From JACVRW01 sp963819115 (GTDB taxonomy: Bacteria; Actinomycetota; Thermoleophilia; Solirubrobacterales; Thermoleophilaceae), in the NCBI GenBank assembly GCA_963819115.1, contig CAWFUR010000005.1, positions 56,300-120,299 on the forward strand: a stretch of DNA of 64,000 bases, in the 5' to 3' direction. Position numbers and translations under genes: made by a program. Positions 49,910 to 57,895 of the stretch are shown here, one piece after another (within the stretch, counting starts at the first letter, position 1; the number at the start of each line of letters is the position of its first letter). Below the pieces are notes generated by a model, which had not been told where the DNA came from, ran no database searches, and saw only the letters and a list, made by a program, of their open reading frames with translations.

Positions 49910-51313
49910 TCAGGCCGTGAGAGCCAACGCGTTGCCGCACTGAGATGGCCCCGAAGGGTCTTCGCGCTTCACGGGACGGTGCTCGACGAGGTCGAGACTG
50001 ATCTGCCCTCCGCGCGCGTTTCGTGTCTCCGCTCCGGTGGCGGCGACGTAGCACTTCAAACCTTCGGCCTGCGCGTGACGCTGGGCCATCTGCGCGAGAT
50101 TCATGGCAGCGTTGAGGTCGCGATCCTGAACGTGACCGCATGCGCTGCCGTCGCAGATGAAAACGCGCTCGGCCAGGGTCAGTTTGGCTTTCACTGCTCC
50201 ACAGGACGAGCACGTTTTCGAGGATGGTAGGAATCGGCCGGCGGCCACCAAAATTGAGCCGTCCGACCAGGAACTCTTGTAGGCAACCTGGGCAAGGATG
50301 CTGCCCCAGCCCACATCGGTGATGTGCCGGGCGAGCCGGCGATTGGCCAGCATGTTCTTGACCGCGAGCGTCTCGACGCCGATGACGCCGAACTCGCGGG
50401 TCAGCATCGTCGTGAGCTGGTGAGCCTGCTCCCGGCGGAGGTTCGCCACGCGCTCGTGTAGCCCACGGATGCGGCTCTCGGTGCGAACCATTCGCTTCGA
50501 CTTCGCCCGCGCTCTCGATCCTGGCGCGATCCGGCCGTCAGACAGATAGCTACCCGGGTTCGCGGCGCGGCGCTGGCGGTCAGACTGCCTTTGAAGCCGC
50601 CGCAGCTTGACAAGAACCGCCTGCAGCGGCCTGGAGTTGGCAGCGACCTGTCCGGTCGAGAGTGTGGCGAGGTGCGACAGGCCGACATCAACTCCAACGG
50701 CTGCGTTCGGTCGCCGAGCGCGGCGGGTCTTCGCAGACCGCTCCACCGTGAAGCTGATGACCCAGCCGCCATTAGTGCGCTGCACGGTCGACCGCAGCAC
50801 ACGGGCGTGCTCGTCGCGTGCGAGCAGACGCAGGAGCTTGCGCATCGATTCCTTCGTGCGCAGTGGCCCGAGGCGGTTGTCGAGCGTCACGTGTCTGCTG
50901 TCGGGTAGGCGCGGGCGCTGGAAGATGACCGACTCATGGCAGCGACCCTTGGCCCGGAACCGCGGAAACCCCACACGCCTCCCAGCAGCCTTTCCCTTGG
51001 AGTAGTTCTGCATCGCGCGGCCGAGCTGTTCAAGCCCCGCCTGCATCGACCCGACTACAACCTCTGACCGCCACGGACAGACTTCGTCTTTCAACGGGGC
51101 GAACTCCGAGCACAGACTCTTGTAGGACCACGGCAAGCGCACTTCCTCCCCCGCGGCCCGGCGGTCGAGGCGCTCCTTGACGAGCGCAAGCCCTTGGTTG
51201 AACCAGAACCTCGAAGCGCCACAGCACGACGACAGGAACTCTTCCTGCCCCGGTTTCGGGGCGAGCGCGAAGCGGTACGCCTGGCGGATGACCGGATCCA
51301 CATCGTCGAACAT
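49910..51313 (-). mobile_element. tnpB: TnpB, RNA-guided nuclease of an IS200/IS605-type element
   Basis: 467 residues, complete. RuvC residues: Asp in AVGVDVGLSHLATL, Glu in IGVETLAVKNML, and Asp in HVQDRDLNAAMNLAQ, with the zinc ribbon CSSCG ... CDGSACGHV between. N-terminal QAYRFALAPKPGQEEFLSSC is typical. There is no TnpA transposase beside it, so it is an isolated tnpB copy or a non-autonomous element. ATG 51313 was chosen; codons here look less GC-biased than in the neighbours. All catalytic residues are present, so it may be active. Confidence 0.92.
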
Positions 51314-51376
51314 ACGTTCGTGCACGGACGTCTCCCGCCGGTCTCCGCCCCCGACAAGCGAGAGGGTGGCCATGGC

Positions 51377-51382
51377 TAGTCT
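51377..51382 (+). promoter_or_regulatory. -10 box of the EamA gene (leaderless)
   Basis: TAGTCT, 10 bases before ATG 51393. Confidence 0.5.
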
Positions 51383-51392
51383 CGGCGGCCGC

Positions 51393-52277
51393 ATGAACGA
51401 GCGGCCCCTCATCGCGGGAGTGCTCGGCGCCCTCGTGATCGCCTTCTCGGCCATCCTCGTTCGGCTGGCCGAGGTCTCGCCCTCCACAGCCGCGCTCTTC
51501 CGCTGCGCCTACGCGCTGCCCGTGCTGGGGCTGCTCGCGTGGATGGAGCGGGACCGCTACGGACCGCTGGCTCGCCGCGACCACCTGCTCGCCCTCGGCG
51601 CCGGCGTGTTCTTCGCGGCCGACCTCACGTTCTGGCACCACTCGATCGAGGCCGTGGGCGCGGGCCTGGCCACGGTGCTCGGCAACGCCCAGGTGGTGAT
51701 CGTGGGCCTGCTGGCCTGGGTCGCCCTCGGCGAGCGCCCGGACCGGAACTCGCTGGCCTCGATCCCGGTGGTCTTCTTCGGGGTGGTGCTGATCTCGGGG
51801 GTGATCGGTGCCGGCGCCTACGGCGACGATCCCGCGCTGGGCGTGGTGTACGGCGTGCTCACGGCGATCACCTACGCGCTCTTCATCCTGATCCTGCGTC
51901 AGGGGAACTCGGATATCCGCCGTCCGGCGGGACCGCTGTTCGACGCCACGGCCAGCGCGGCGGTGTTCTCCGCGCTCGGCGGCCTGGCGGTGGGCGACCT
52001 CGACTGGGTGCCGGACCTGGAGGCGCAGGGTTGGCTGGTGCTGCTCGCCCTGTCCTCGCAGGTGCTGGGCTGGCTGCTGATCTCGGTGTCGCTGCCTCGC
52101 CTCCCGGCGGTGGTGACCTCGATCGTCCTCATGCTCCAGCCGGTGAGCACGATCTTCCTCGGCGCCCTCCTGCTCTCCGAAGCTCCGTCCGCGGTCCAGC
52201 TGACCGGGGTGGCGATCGTGATCGCCGGCGTGGTGGTGGGCACGATCCGGCCGCGCGCCCGAGTGGCGGCCGCGTGA
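51393..52277 (+). CDS. EamA/DMT family transporter
   Basis: 294 residues with ten hydrophobic segments in two EamA halves (first GALVIAFSAILVRLAEVSPS; second GVVYGVLTAITYALFILIL). SPSTAALFRCAYALPVLG is a typical first-repeat motif. It probably exports metabolites or amino acids. ATG 51393 is preferred because of the TAGTCT box. Its stop overlaps the phosphoesterase start (GTGA). Confidence 0.9.
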   Translation: MNERPLIAGVLGALVIAFSAILVRLAEVSPSTAALFRCAYALPVLGLLAWMERDRYGPLARRDHLLALGAGVFFAADLTFWHHSIEAVGAGLATVLGNAQVVIVGLLAWVALGERPDRNSLASIPVVFFGVVLISGVIGAGAYGDDPALGVVYGVLTAITYALFILILRQGNSDIRRPAGPLFDATASAAVFSALGGLAVGDLDWVPDLEAQGWLVLLALSSQVLGWLLISVSLPRLPAVVTSIVLMLQPVSTIFLGALLLSEAPSAVQLTGVAIVIAGVVVGTIRPRARVAAA

Positions 52278-53101
52278 GGCGGATCGTCCCCGCGCTGGGA
52301 GCGGCCGGCGCGGCCGCCCTCGGATACCGCACGCTGTGGCACGAGCCCCGGCGAGTGGTGATGAGCCGGCTGGCGCTCGACCTTCCGCGCTGGCCCGCCG
52401 AGCTGTCCGGGCTGAGGGTGGGTGTGATCTCGGACCTGCACGCCGGCGCGCCGCACGTGCCCGTCGCGCAGGTCACGCGACTGGTGGAGCGGATGAACGC
52501 CGAGGCGCCGGATCTCGTCCTGCTGCTGGGCGACTACGCCTCTCACCGCGTGCTGGGCGGGAAGCGGATCGCACCGCCGGCCGTGGCCGCGAGCCTGGGC
52601 GCGCTGCACGCCCCGCTTGGCGTGCTCGCGGTGCTCGGCAATCACGACTGGTGGGTGCACGGCCGGCGCATGGGGGCCGCGCTGACCGATGCCGGAATCA
52701 CGGTGCTGGAGAACGAGGCCGTGCGCGCTGGCGACCTGTGGGTGGCGGGACTCGCGGACCTGCGCGAGCGCGAGCCGTCGATCGCGCGCACCTTCGACCC
52801 GATCCCCGAGGGCGTCCCGGTGCTCGCCCTGACTCACGATCCGGACCTCTTCCCCTTCCTGCCCGAGCGCCCCGCCCTCACCCTGGCCGGGCACACCCAC
52901 GGCAGCCAGATCAACATCCCGGGCCTGGCTCGCCTGGCCACCCCCTCCCACTTCGGCACGCGCTACGCGGGCGGCCACGTGGTGGAGGAGGGCCGCCACC
53001 TGTACGTGAGCCGCGGGGTGGGCACCAGCACGATCCCGGGCCGCTTCCGCGCGGCCCCCGAGGTGTCGGTGCTGGAGCTGCGGGCCGCCGGCCGGCGCTG
53101 A
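52274..53101 (+). CDS. Membrane-associated metallophosphoesterase
   Basis: 275 residues from GTG 52274. A short N-terminal hydrophobic stretch (IVPALGAAGAAALGY) probably anchors it. Calcineurin-type motifs in order: VISDLHAGAP, LLLGDYAS, VLGNHDWW, ALTHDPDLF, AGHTHGSQ. It is related to YkoQ/YaeI-like phosphoesterases; YaeI-type relatives act on lipid-linked substrates. Translationally coupled to the EamA gene. Confidence 0.9.
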   Translation: MRRIVPALGAAGAAALGYRTLWHEPRRVVMSRLALDLPRWPAELSGLRVGVISDLHAGAPHVPVAQVTRLVERMNAEAPDLVLLLGDYASHRVLGGKRIAPPAVAASLGALHAPLGVLAVLGNHDWWVHGRRMGAALTDAGITVLENEAVRAGDLWVAGLADLREREPSIARTFDPIPEGVPVLALTHDPDLFPFLPERPALTLAGHTHGSQINIPGLARLATPSHFGTRYAGGHVVEEGRHLYVSRGVGTSTIPGRFRAAPEVSVLELRAAGRR

Positions 53102-53272
53102 GAAATCCGCAATTTGCGTGCATTTCGCGAGCCCGGATCTCGACAGACGGACCCGATCGGGGGAGAACACACCCACACCCGCGGGCGCCTCGCGGCGTCT
53201 GCTGGAAGACCCAAAAGTCGGGCGCTCAGGCGGGCGGTCGCTCGGGGGCACTCGACGGAAATGGAGGGTGCC
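53102..53272 (+). other. 171-base leader without a recognised element
   Basis: No gene and no conserved RNA class was recognised between the phosphoesterase and the secreted protein. Several G/C-rich inverted stretches are present but none stands out. Confidence 0.4.
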
Positions 53273-53713
53273 ATGCGCGGTCTGAGGATGGTTCTGCTCG
53301 GGGTGGCGGCGGTACTTGCCACCTGGGCGCTGGGAGCCGGCACCGCCAGTGCCCACTTCCCCACATGCGCGGAGTCCGTGAACCCGCACGGTCAGACGAC
53401 GCCGCCCGCGGGGAGCACCACGCTTCCCGGGCCGAATGGAGGCCAGAACGAGGACGGCTTCTACAAGATCGGATCCGACGTCGGGACCGACGTGTTCGTG
53501 GTCACCGGCGGAGTGACGTTCGGGCCGTTCAGCTCGGGCACGGTCGTGAAGTACACCCAGGCACCGGGGGCCGTGCCGAGTTCCAAGACGATCGGCTCCA
53601 CGAACGGTCAGGCCGGCGCGGTGACCGTGCACATCACGGGGCCGGACGAGCTCGTGGTGCGCTCGATCGACGGCAACACCACCACCTGCTTCGTTCCACC
53701 CCCACCGAAGTAG
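53273..53713 (+). CDS. Small secreted protein, unknown
   Basis: 146 residues; ATG 53273 has GGAGG six bases upstream. Signal peptide MRGLRMVLLGVAAVLATWAL with cleavage after ASA. The mature part begins HFPTCAESVNPHGQTTPPAG, has one Cys near each end, and is rich in Gly, Thr and Val (GTDVFVVTGGVTFGPFSSGT), suggesting a small beta fold closed by a disulfide. No family recognised. Confidence 0.75.
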   Translation: MRGLRMVLLGVAAVLATWALGAGTASAHFPTCAESVNPHGQTTPPAGSTTLPGPNGGQNEDGFYKIGSDVGTDVFVVTGGVTFGPFSSGTVVKYTQAPGAVPSSKTIGSTNGQAGAVTVHITGPDELVVRSIDGNTTTCFVPPPPK

Positions 53714-53717
53714 GAGC

Positions 53718-53774
53718 AGCACTTGAACGGCGCCCGGCCGCGGCGATCCGCGAGCCGGGCGCTGGTTCAGTGCT
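53718..53774. terminator. Long hairpin between convergent secreted-protein genes
   Basis: Left arm AGCACTTGAAC ... CGCCCGG (53718-53737), right arm CCGGGCGC ... GTTCAGTGCT (53755-53774): about 20 bp with a bulge and few mismatches, loop 17 bases. It lies between the stops of the genes at 53713 and 53790 and should terminate both. Confidence 0.7.
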
Positions 53775-53789
53775 CGAACGCGAAGCCGG

Positions 53790-54083
53790 TCAGCTGTTTC
53801 CGCCACCGGACGGAGCAGACGGCCCGCACTGGCTCAGCGCGGGAGAGTGCTCCGCTGCGTTGTCGAGACCCTGGCTCTCTCCGTTGGCGAGTGGCCGGCG
53901 GTCCGTCTTGAAGCGGGCCGGCGGGTTCGGATCAACAGTCGGTCCCGTCACGTCGTAGCTGCCGCTCTGGGCCACGCTGGCCTCGTTACACACGGCTGAC
54001 TGCGCTGACGACGGGGCGAACGTCATGGCGGTCACCACGGCGCTCAGAGCCAACGTGATCCTCAGGTTTCGTCCGTAACTCAT
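53790..54083 (-). CDS. Small secreted protein under a c-di-GMP riboswitch
   Basis: 97 residues: signal peptide (LRITLALSAVVTAMTFAPSSAQSA) and a short mature part, CNEASVAQSGSYDVTGPTVD and onward, Pro/Ser/Gly-rich with two cysteines. GGAGG precedes the ATG at six bases. No family recognised. The riboswitch in its leader is the main clue: secreted and surface proteins are common targets of this RNA class. Confidence 0.75.
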   Translation of the reverse strand: MSYGRNLRITLALSAVVTAMTFAPSSAQSAVCNEASVAQSGSYDVTGPTVDPNPPARFKTDRRPLANGESQGLDNAAEHSPALSQCGPSAPSGGGNS

Positions 54084-54104
54084 GGCGACCTCCAGTCGTC
54101 ATGG

Positions 54105-54180
54105 GCCGGCAACCGAGCTGTCTCCGATTGAGACCTCTGGTTTTGCGTCCCCGCCTCACGGCGGGTTTGCCGTTATCAGC
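54105..54180 (-). ncRNA. Cyclic di-GMP-I (GEMM-I) riboswitch
   Basis: Read on the minus strand: CGGCAAACC, a P2 stem CGCC-GTGA-GGCG closed by a GNRA tetraloop, then GGGACGCAAAACC, a P3 stem GTCTC / GAGAC, and a closing CTCGGTTGCCGG. The order GGCAAACC - GNRA hairpin - GGACGCAAA - second hairpin - GGTTGCCG is that of the class. The aptamer ends about 11 bases from the GGAGG of the downstream gene, which points to control of translation start. Confidence 0.85.
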
Positions 54181-54263
54181 CTGGGGTTCACCTGCGGATT
54201 CGGCCTGCGCGGGCGGGTGCTGAAGCGCGGCCCCGGGACCTGGACGACTAGCCGACCGGCCCG

Positions 54264-55478
54264 CTAGGCGGTGCGCTCCACCACCATCGCGATGCCCTGG
54301 CCCACGCCGATGCACATGGTGGCGAGGCCGAGCGTGGCGTCGTCGCGGCGCTGCATCTCGTGGAGCATGGTGGTGAGCAGGCGGGCGCCCGAGCAGCCGA
54401 GCGGATGGCCGAGGGCGATGGCGCCGCCGTTCACGTTCAGGCGCTCGTCGTCGTAGTCCATGCCCCACTCGTCGGTCACGGCCAGCGACTGGGCGGCGAA
54501 GGCCTCGTTCAGCTCGATCAGGTCGAGGTCCTCGAAGGCGATTCCGGCTCGCTCCAGCGCCTTCTTGGTGGCCGGCACGGGACCAATCCCCATTATCCGA
54601 GGGGGCACGCCGGCCACGGCGACGGAGCGTACTCTCGCGAGCGGGTCAAGGCCATGCGCCTTCGCGTAGTCGGGGCTGGTCACGAGCAGCGCGGCGGCGC
54701 CGTCGTTCAGCGGGCTCGAGTTGCCCGCCGTCACCGTTCCGTCCTCCTTGAACGAGGGCTTCAGCTTGGCCAGGGCCTCGAGTGAGCCGTCGCGGCGCGG
54801 ACCCTCGTCGGCCTCCACCACCGTCGTCTCACGGCGACCCTCCACAGTGACCGGCACCGTCTCGTCGGCGAAGCGCCCGGCGTCCATCGCGGCCACGGCC
54901 TTCTCATGGCTGTGGAGGGCGAAGCGGTCCTGGCGCACGCGCGGGATCTCGCGCTCCTCGGCCAGGTTCTCCGCGGTGATGCCGAGCGGGTCGGTGTGGC
55001 CGCGGCGCTCCATCTCGGGGTTGGTGAAGCGCCAGCCGAGCGTGGTGTCCCACGCCGTCTGGTGCCCCGGCCGGGTGGACTTGGCCAGCGCCAGCGGCGC
55101 CCGGCTCATCGACTCCACCCCGCCGCCCACGAACACGTCGGCCTCGCCGAGCATCACGGCACGCGCCGCCTGGGACACGGCCTCGAGGCCGGAGCCACAG
55201 AGGCGGTTCACGGTCGCCCCGGCCACCTCCAGCGGATAGTCGGCCAGCAGCAACGACATCCGGGCCACGTCGCGACTGTCCTCCCCCGACTGGTTCGCGC
55301 AGCCGAAGTACACGTCCTCGACCTCGTCCGCAGGCACCCCGGTGCGCTCGGTGAGCGCTCTCAGGGCATGGGCACCCAGGTCATCGGGCCGCACCGAGCT
55401 GAGGGACCCGCCGGCGCGGCCCACCGGGGTGCGCACGGCGCCGACGATCCAGGCCTCGTTCGTTCCTCCGTAGCTCAC
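54264..55478 (-). CDS. Acetyl-CoA acyltransferase (beta-oxidation thiolase)
   Basis: 404 residues. Nucleophile Cys in TVNRLCGSGLEAVSQ, IELNEAFAAQSLAV, His in GGAIALGHPLGCSGAR and the acid/base Cys in MCIGVGQGIAM. Closer to FadA/PcaF-type thiolases than the one at 31582, so it may handle longer or aromatic-derived 3-ketoacyl-CoAs. It starts GTG and is a single gene. Confidence 0.95.
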   Translation of the reverse strand: MSYGGTNEAWIVGAVRTPVGRAGGSLSSVRPDDLGAHALRALTERTGVPADEVEDVYFGCANQSGEDSRDVARMSLLLADYPLEVAGATVNRLCGSGLEAVSQAARAVMLGEADVFVGGGVESMSRAPLALAKSTRPGHQTAWDTTLGWRFTNPEMERRGHTDPLGITAENLAEEREIPRVRQDRFALHSHEKAVAAMDAGRFADETVPVTVEGRRETTVVEADEGPRRDGSLEALAKLKPSFKEDGTVTAGNSSPLNDGAAALLVTSPDYAKAHGLDPLARVRSVAVAGVPPRIMGIGPVPATKKALERAGIAFEDLDLIELNEAFAAQSLAVTDEWGMDYDDERLNVNGGAIALGHPLGCSGARLLTTMLHEMQRRDDATLGLATMCIGVGQGIAMVVERTA

Positions 55479-55514
55479 GGAGGGAGTGATAACGGAACCG
55501 GTGCGCGGGGCGCG

Positions 55515-56204
55515 CTAAGCGGTGGTGGGGAAGCCCCGGTGCGCGACCCAGGACTTGACCATCCCGCAGAAGCGCTCGGGCACGATGTCCGAGTACGGGA
55601 ACAGGCGCTGGAGCTCGCCGCGCCTCATGAGGCGGTGCTGCTGAACGATCTCCCGCGCGTACTCGGGGTCGGGACAGCGCCCGGCCCAGCCGACCCCGTG
55701 GCGGGTGAGTATGGACACGCGGGTGTCCTCGGAGAGCCAGTGCCAGGCGGGCACCAGGAAGTGCGGCTCCACCGGGAACCAGAAGTTCGGAGTCTGGACC
55801 CAGTGGGCGCTGGCCACACGCTGCATCTCGTCGGCCATGCGCGACTGCGCCTCGAAGGTGAAGAGGTGCTCGATCACCGAGTTGCTGAAGGCCACGTCGA
55901 ACTGACGGTCCTCGAAGCCCCACAGGTTCGTGGCGTCCCCCACCACGGAGCGGATGTTCTCGTGGCGGGCCTCCTGGTCGCCCAGGTTCACCAGCGTGAT
56001 CGTCACATCGTCGCGGTCAGCCCAGCCGCGCCGCTCCCAGAACTCCACCGTGCCGCCCACGTCGAGGATCGACACCGGGTGCCGAAGGCGCTCGACGAAG
56101 CTGTCGAACATCTGGAAACGCCGCTCGCGCAGGCGGCGGCTGAGGGAGTCGGCGTCGCCGTCGTCGGCGAGATGACGCAGGCGTTCGCCCGGGTTGAGCA
56201 GCAT
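55515..56204 (-). CDS. SAM-dependent methyltransferase (class I)
   Basis: 229 residues. Motif I is VSILDVGGTVEFW, acidic loop VNLGDQE, then VVGDATNL and FDVAFSNSVIEHL. The C-terminus (HWVQTPNFWFPVEPHFLVP) matches methyltransferases found in sugar or surface polysaccharide clusters. The target is unknown and no glycosyltransferase lies nearby. Leaderless start. Confidence 0.85.
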   Translation of the reverse strand: MLLNPGERLRHLADDGDADSLSRRLRERRFQMFDSFVERLRHPVSILDVGGTVEFWERRGWADRDDVTITLVNLGDQEARHENIRSVVGDATNLWGFEDRQFDVAFSNSVIEHLFTFEAQSRMADEMQRVASAHWVQTPNFWFPVEPHFLVPAWHWLSEDTRVSILTRHGVGWAGRCPDPEYAREIVQQHRLMRRGELQRLFPYSDIVPERFCGMVKSWVAHRGFPTTA

Positions 56205-56210
56205 CTAAAT

Positions 56211-56216
56211 ACGCTA
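56211..56216 (-). promoter_or_regulatory. -10 box of the 56204 methyltransferase (leaderless)
   Basis: TAGCGT, 6 bases before the ATG. Confidence 0.5.
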
Positions 56217-56293
56217 TTTGCGGCGATTCTTTCTCGCGCTGCCCGAAGGGTTAGGTGTTGCTGGACGAGTGGAGCGCGGCGTTGGCAGCCGTT

Positions 56294-56767
56294 TTAGGCC
56301 GCGACGCCGGCCTCGAGCGGAACGTCGGCCGCGCGCGGGTGGCGCAGGAGCGCGCCGTCCTCGGCCACCTCGTAGGTGCCCACGCGGTCAAGCGGCGGCG
56401 AGTAGGCGTGAAGGGTCACGGCCGGCCGGTCGACGGTGTGGCGGACGCGGTGGATGGCCTCGCGGGCGATGGTCACCACGTCGCCGGCCCCGAGATGGGA
56501 CTCCACGGTGCCGGTGAGCGCCAGGCGCTCCTCCTTCACGGCGCCGTCCACGACGGTGATGGCGGCGGCGCTGGCGTCGTGGTCGTGGAAGCCGGTGTCG
56601 TGGCCGGGCATCCAGCACACCACGTAGACCTCCACGTCGTCGTCGCGGTGGAGGAGGACGTAGGTGCGCTCGTCCGGGTCGTGGCGGACGAGGTGGCGCC
56701 AGGCGTCCGTGTCGGCGGCATGGGCGAGCAGGGTGTCGCGCAGCTCGGCGACGGCCGGGACGCTCAT
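56294..56767 (-). CDS. Cysteine dioxygenase-like cupin
   Basis: 157 residues. Cupin with HDHDASAAAITVVDGAVKEE (two iron-binding His) and AIHRVRHTV (third His), the 3-His site of thiol dioxygenases; YVLLHRDDDVEVYVVCWMPG precedes it. It probably oxidises cysteine or a related thiol to a sulfinate. It overlaps the amidohydrolase gene by ATGA, so the two work from one transcript. Confidence 0.85.
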   Translation of the reverse strand: MSVPAVAELRDTLLAHAADTDAWRHLVRHDPDERTYVLLHRDDDVEVYVVCWMPGHDTGFHDHDASAAAITVVDGAVKEERLALTGTVESHLGAGDVVTIAREAIHRVRHTVDRPAVTLHAYSPPLDRVGTYEVAEDGALLRHPRAADVPLEAGVAA

Positions 56768-57720
56768 GCCGGCACCCAGGTGTAGCCGAGGGCGCGGGCC
56801 GGGGCGTCGCGGCGGGCCACGTCGGCCATCTCGGGGCAGAGGGCGCTGGCCACCGGGTCGTCGTCGGTGGCGGCGGACACGGGGAAGTCGGTGCCGTGCA
56901 CGAGCTGGCCGACGCCCACCGCGGCGGCCATGCTGCGGATGGCGTCGGGGCCGTAGGAGGAGACGTCGTAGAAGGCGAGCGGGTCGTGGACCGTCCGCTC
57001 TCGGCTCGGTCCGCCCTTGGCCTGCGTGCGCTCGGCGTGCAGCGGGGCGAGGCCGGCGAGCAGGGCGAACACCACGCGCAGGTGGGGAAGCTCGGGCCTG
57101 ACCACGGCGTGGAAGGCGTGCCAGGCGGCGTGCTGCTGGGCGACGTACTCGGTCGCCGGGGACCACCAGGCGGGGAGCGCCTTGCCCGTGGCGTTGGCGC
57201 TCACGGGACCGGGGTGGATGAAGACGGGAGCGTTGACCCTGCTCACGGCCTCGAGTAGGGGCGCGGCCTGCTCGGCCGCGGTCGGGGTGGCCAGCCGGTT
57301 GGCCGGTAGGCAGAGACCGGCCGCGCCGTTCACGATCGCCTGAGCCACGATGCTCACCTGCTCGTCCACCGGCAGTGCGGCGGGGGCGGCGGCCCACCAG
57401 CCGAGATCGTCGGGCAGGGACTCGGCGGCCTCCTGCCAGGCGGCGATGGCGGCGAGGGCATCGCGGTCCGGAAGCCCCTCGATGCCGACGGGGCTGGAGA
57501 GGGAGACGATCGCCCGGTCGGTGTTCAGGCCGGCGACGCGGGAGTTCGCATCGTGGTCGCGCGGGTCGACCTCGAAGGAGGGCTCCCCCGGGAGATCGAC
57601 GCGCCAGGTGGTGCCCCGCCGCCGCGCCTTGGGCGCCGCCGACCGGCTCTCGAGCACGCGCAGCACGGCCTCGGGCCAGAGGTGCTGATGCATGTCGACG
57701 GTGTGCACGGGCGGGACCAT
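56764..57720 (-). CDS. Amidohydrolase, ACMSD-like TIM barrel
   Basis: 318 residues. DMHQHLWPE gives the first metal HxH, PVFIHPGPVS the next His, and VGQLVHGTDFPVS the last Asp. This group includes decarboxylases and hydrolases of ring or acyl compounds (amidohydrolase_2). It is co-transcribed with the cysteine dioxygenase; the substrate is not evident. TAACTT about 15 bases upstream of the ATG and GGAGA nearby could serve as -10 box and ribosome site. Confidence 0.85.
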   Translation of the reverse strand: MVPPVHTVDMHQHLWPEAVLRVLESRSAAPKARRRGTTWRVDLPGEPSFEVDPRDHDANSRVAGLNTDRAIVSLSSPVGIEGLPDRDALAAIAAWQEAAESLPDDLGWWAAAPAALPVDEQVSIVAQAIVNGAAGLCLPANRLATPTAAEQAAPLLEAVSRVNAPVFIHPGPVSANATGKALPAWWSPATEYVAQQHAAWHAFHAVVRPELPHLRVVFALLAGLAPLHAERTQAKGGPSRERTVHDPLAFYDVSSYGPDAIRSMAAAVGVGQLVHGTDFPVSAATDDDPVASALCPEMADVARRDAPARALGYTWVPA

Positions 57721-57895
57721 AGCTTATTCTCCACAAAGTTAGTCGGGTTTAGGGGATTTGCGCTTGAATCCTGCGCTCCTAGCGGTCATCTCACCTCCCG
57801 GACCCTCTTTACCCGGCGCACGGGGAGTACCGGTCGGGATAGCCTGCGCGGGTCTGCTCACGCCGCCGCCGGCGACGCGGGCGCGGGGAGAACAA
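57721..57895. promoter_or_regulatory. Divergent intergenic region
   Basis: 175 bases between the amidohydrolase and the GNAT-like gene. The first 40 are A/T-richer than the surroundings. TAGCCT at 57840 could be a plus-strand -10 box. No palindrome or riboswitch was recognised. Confidence 0.35.
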
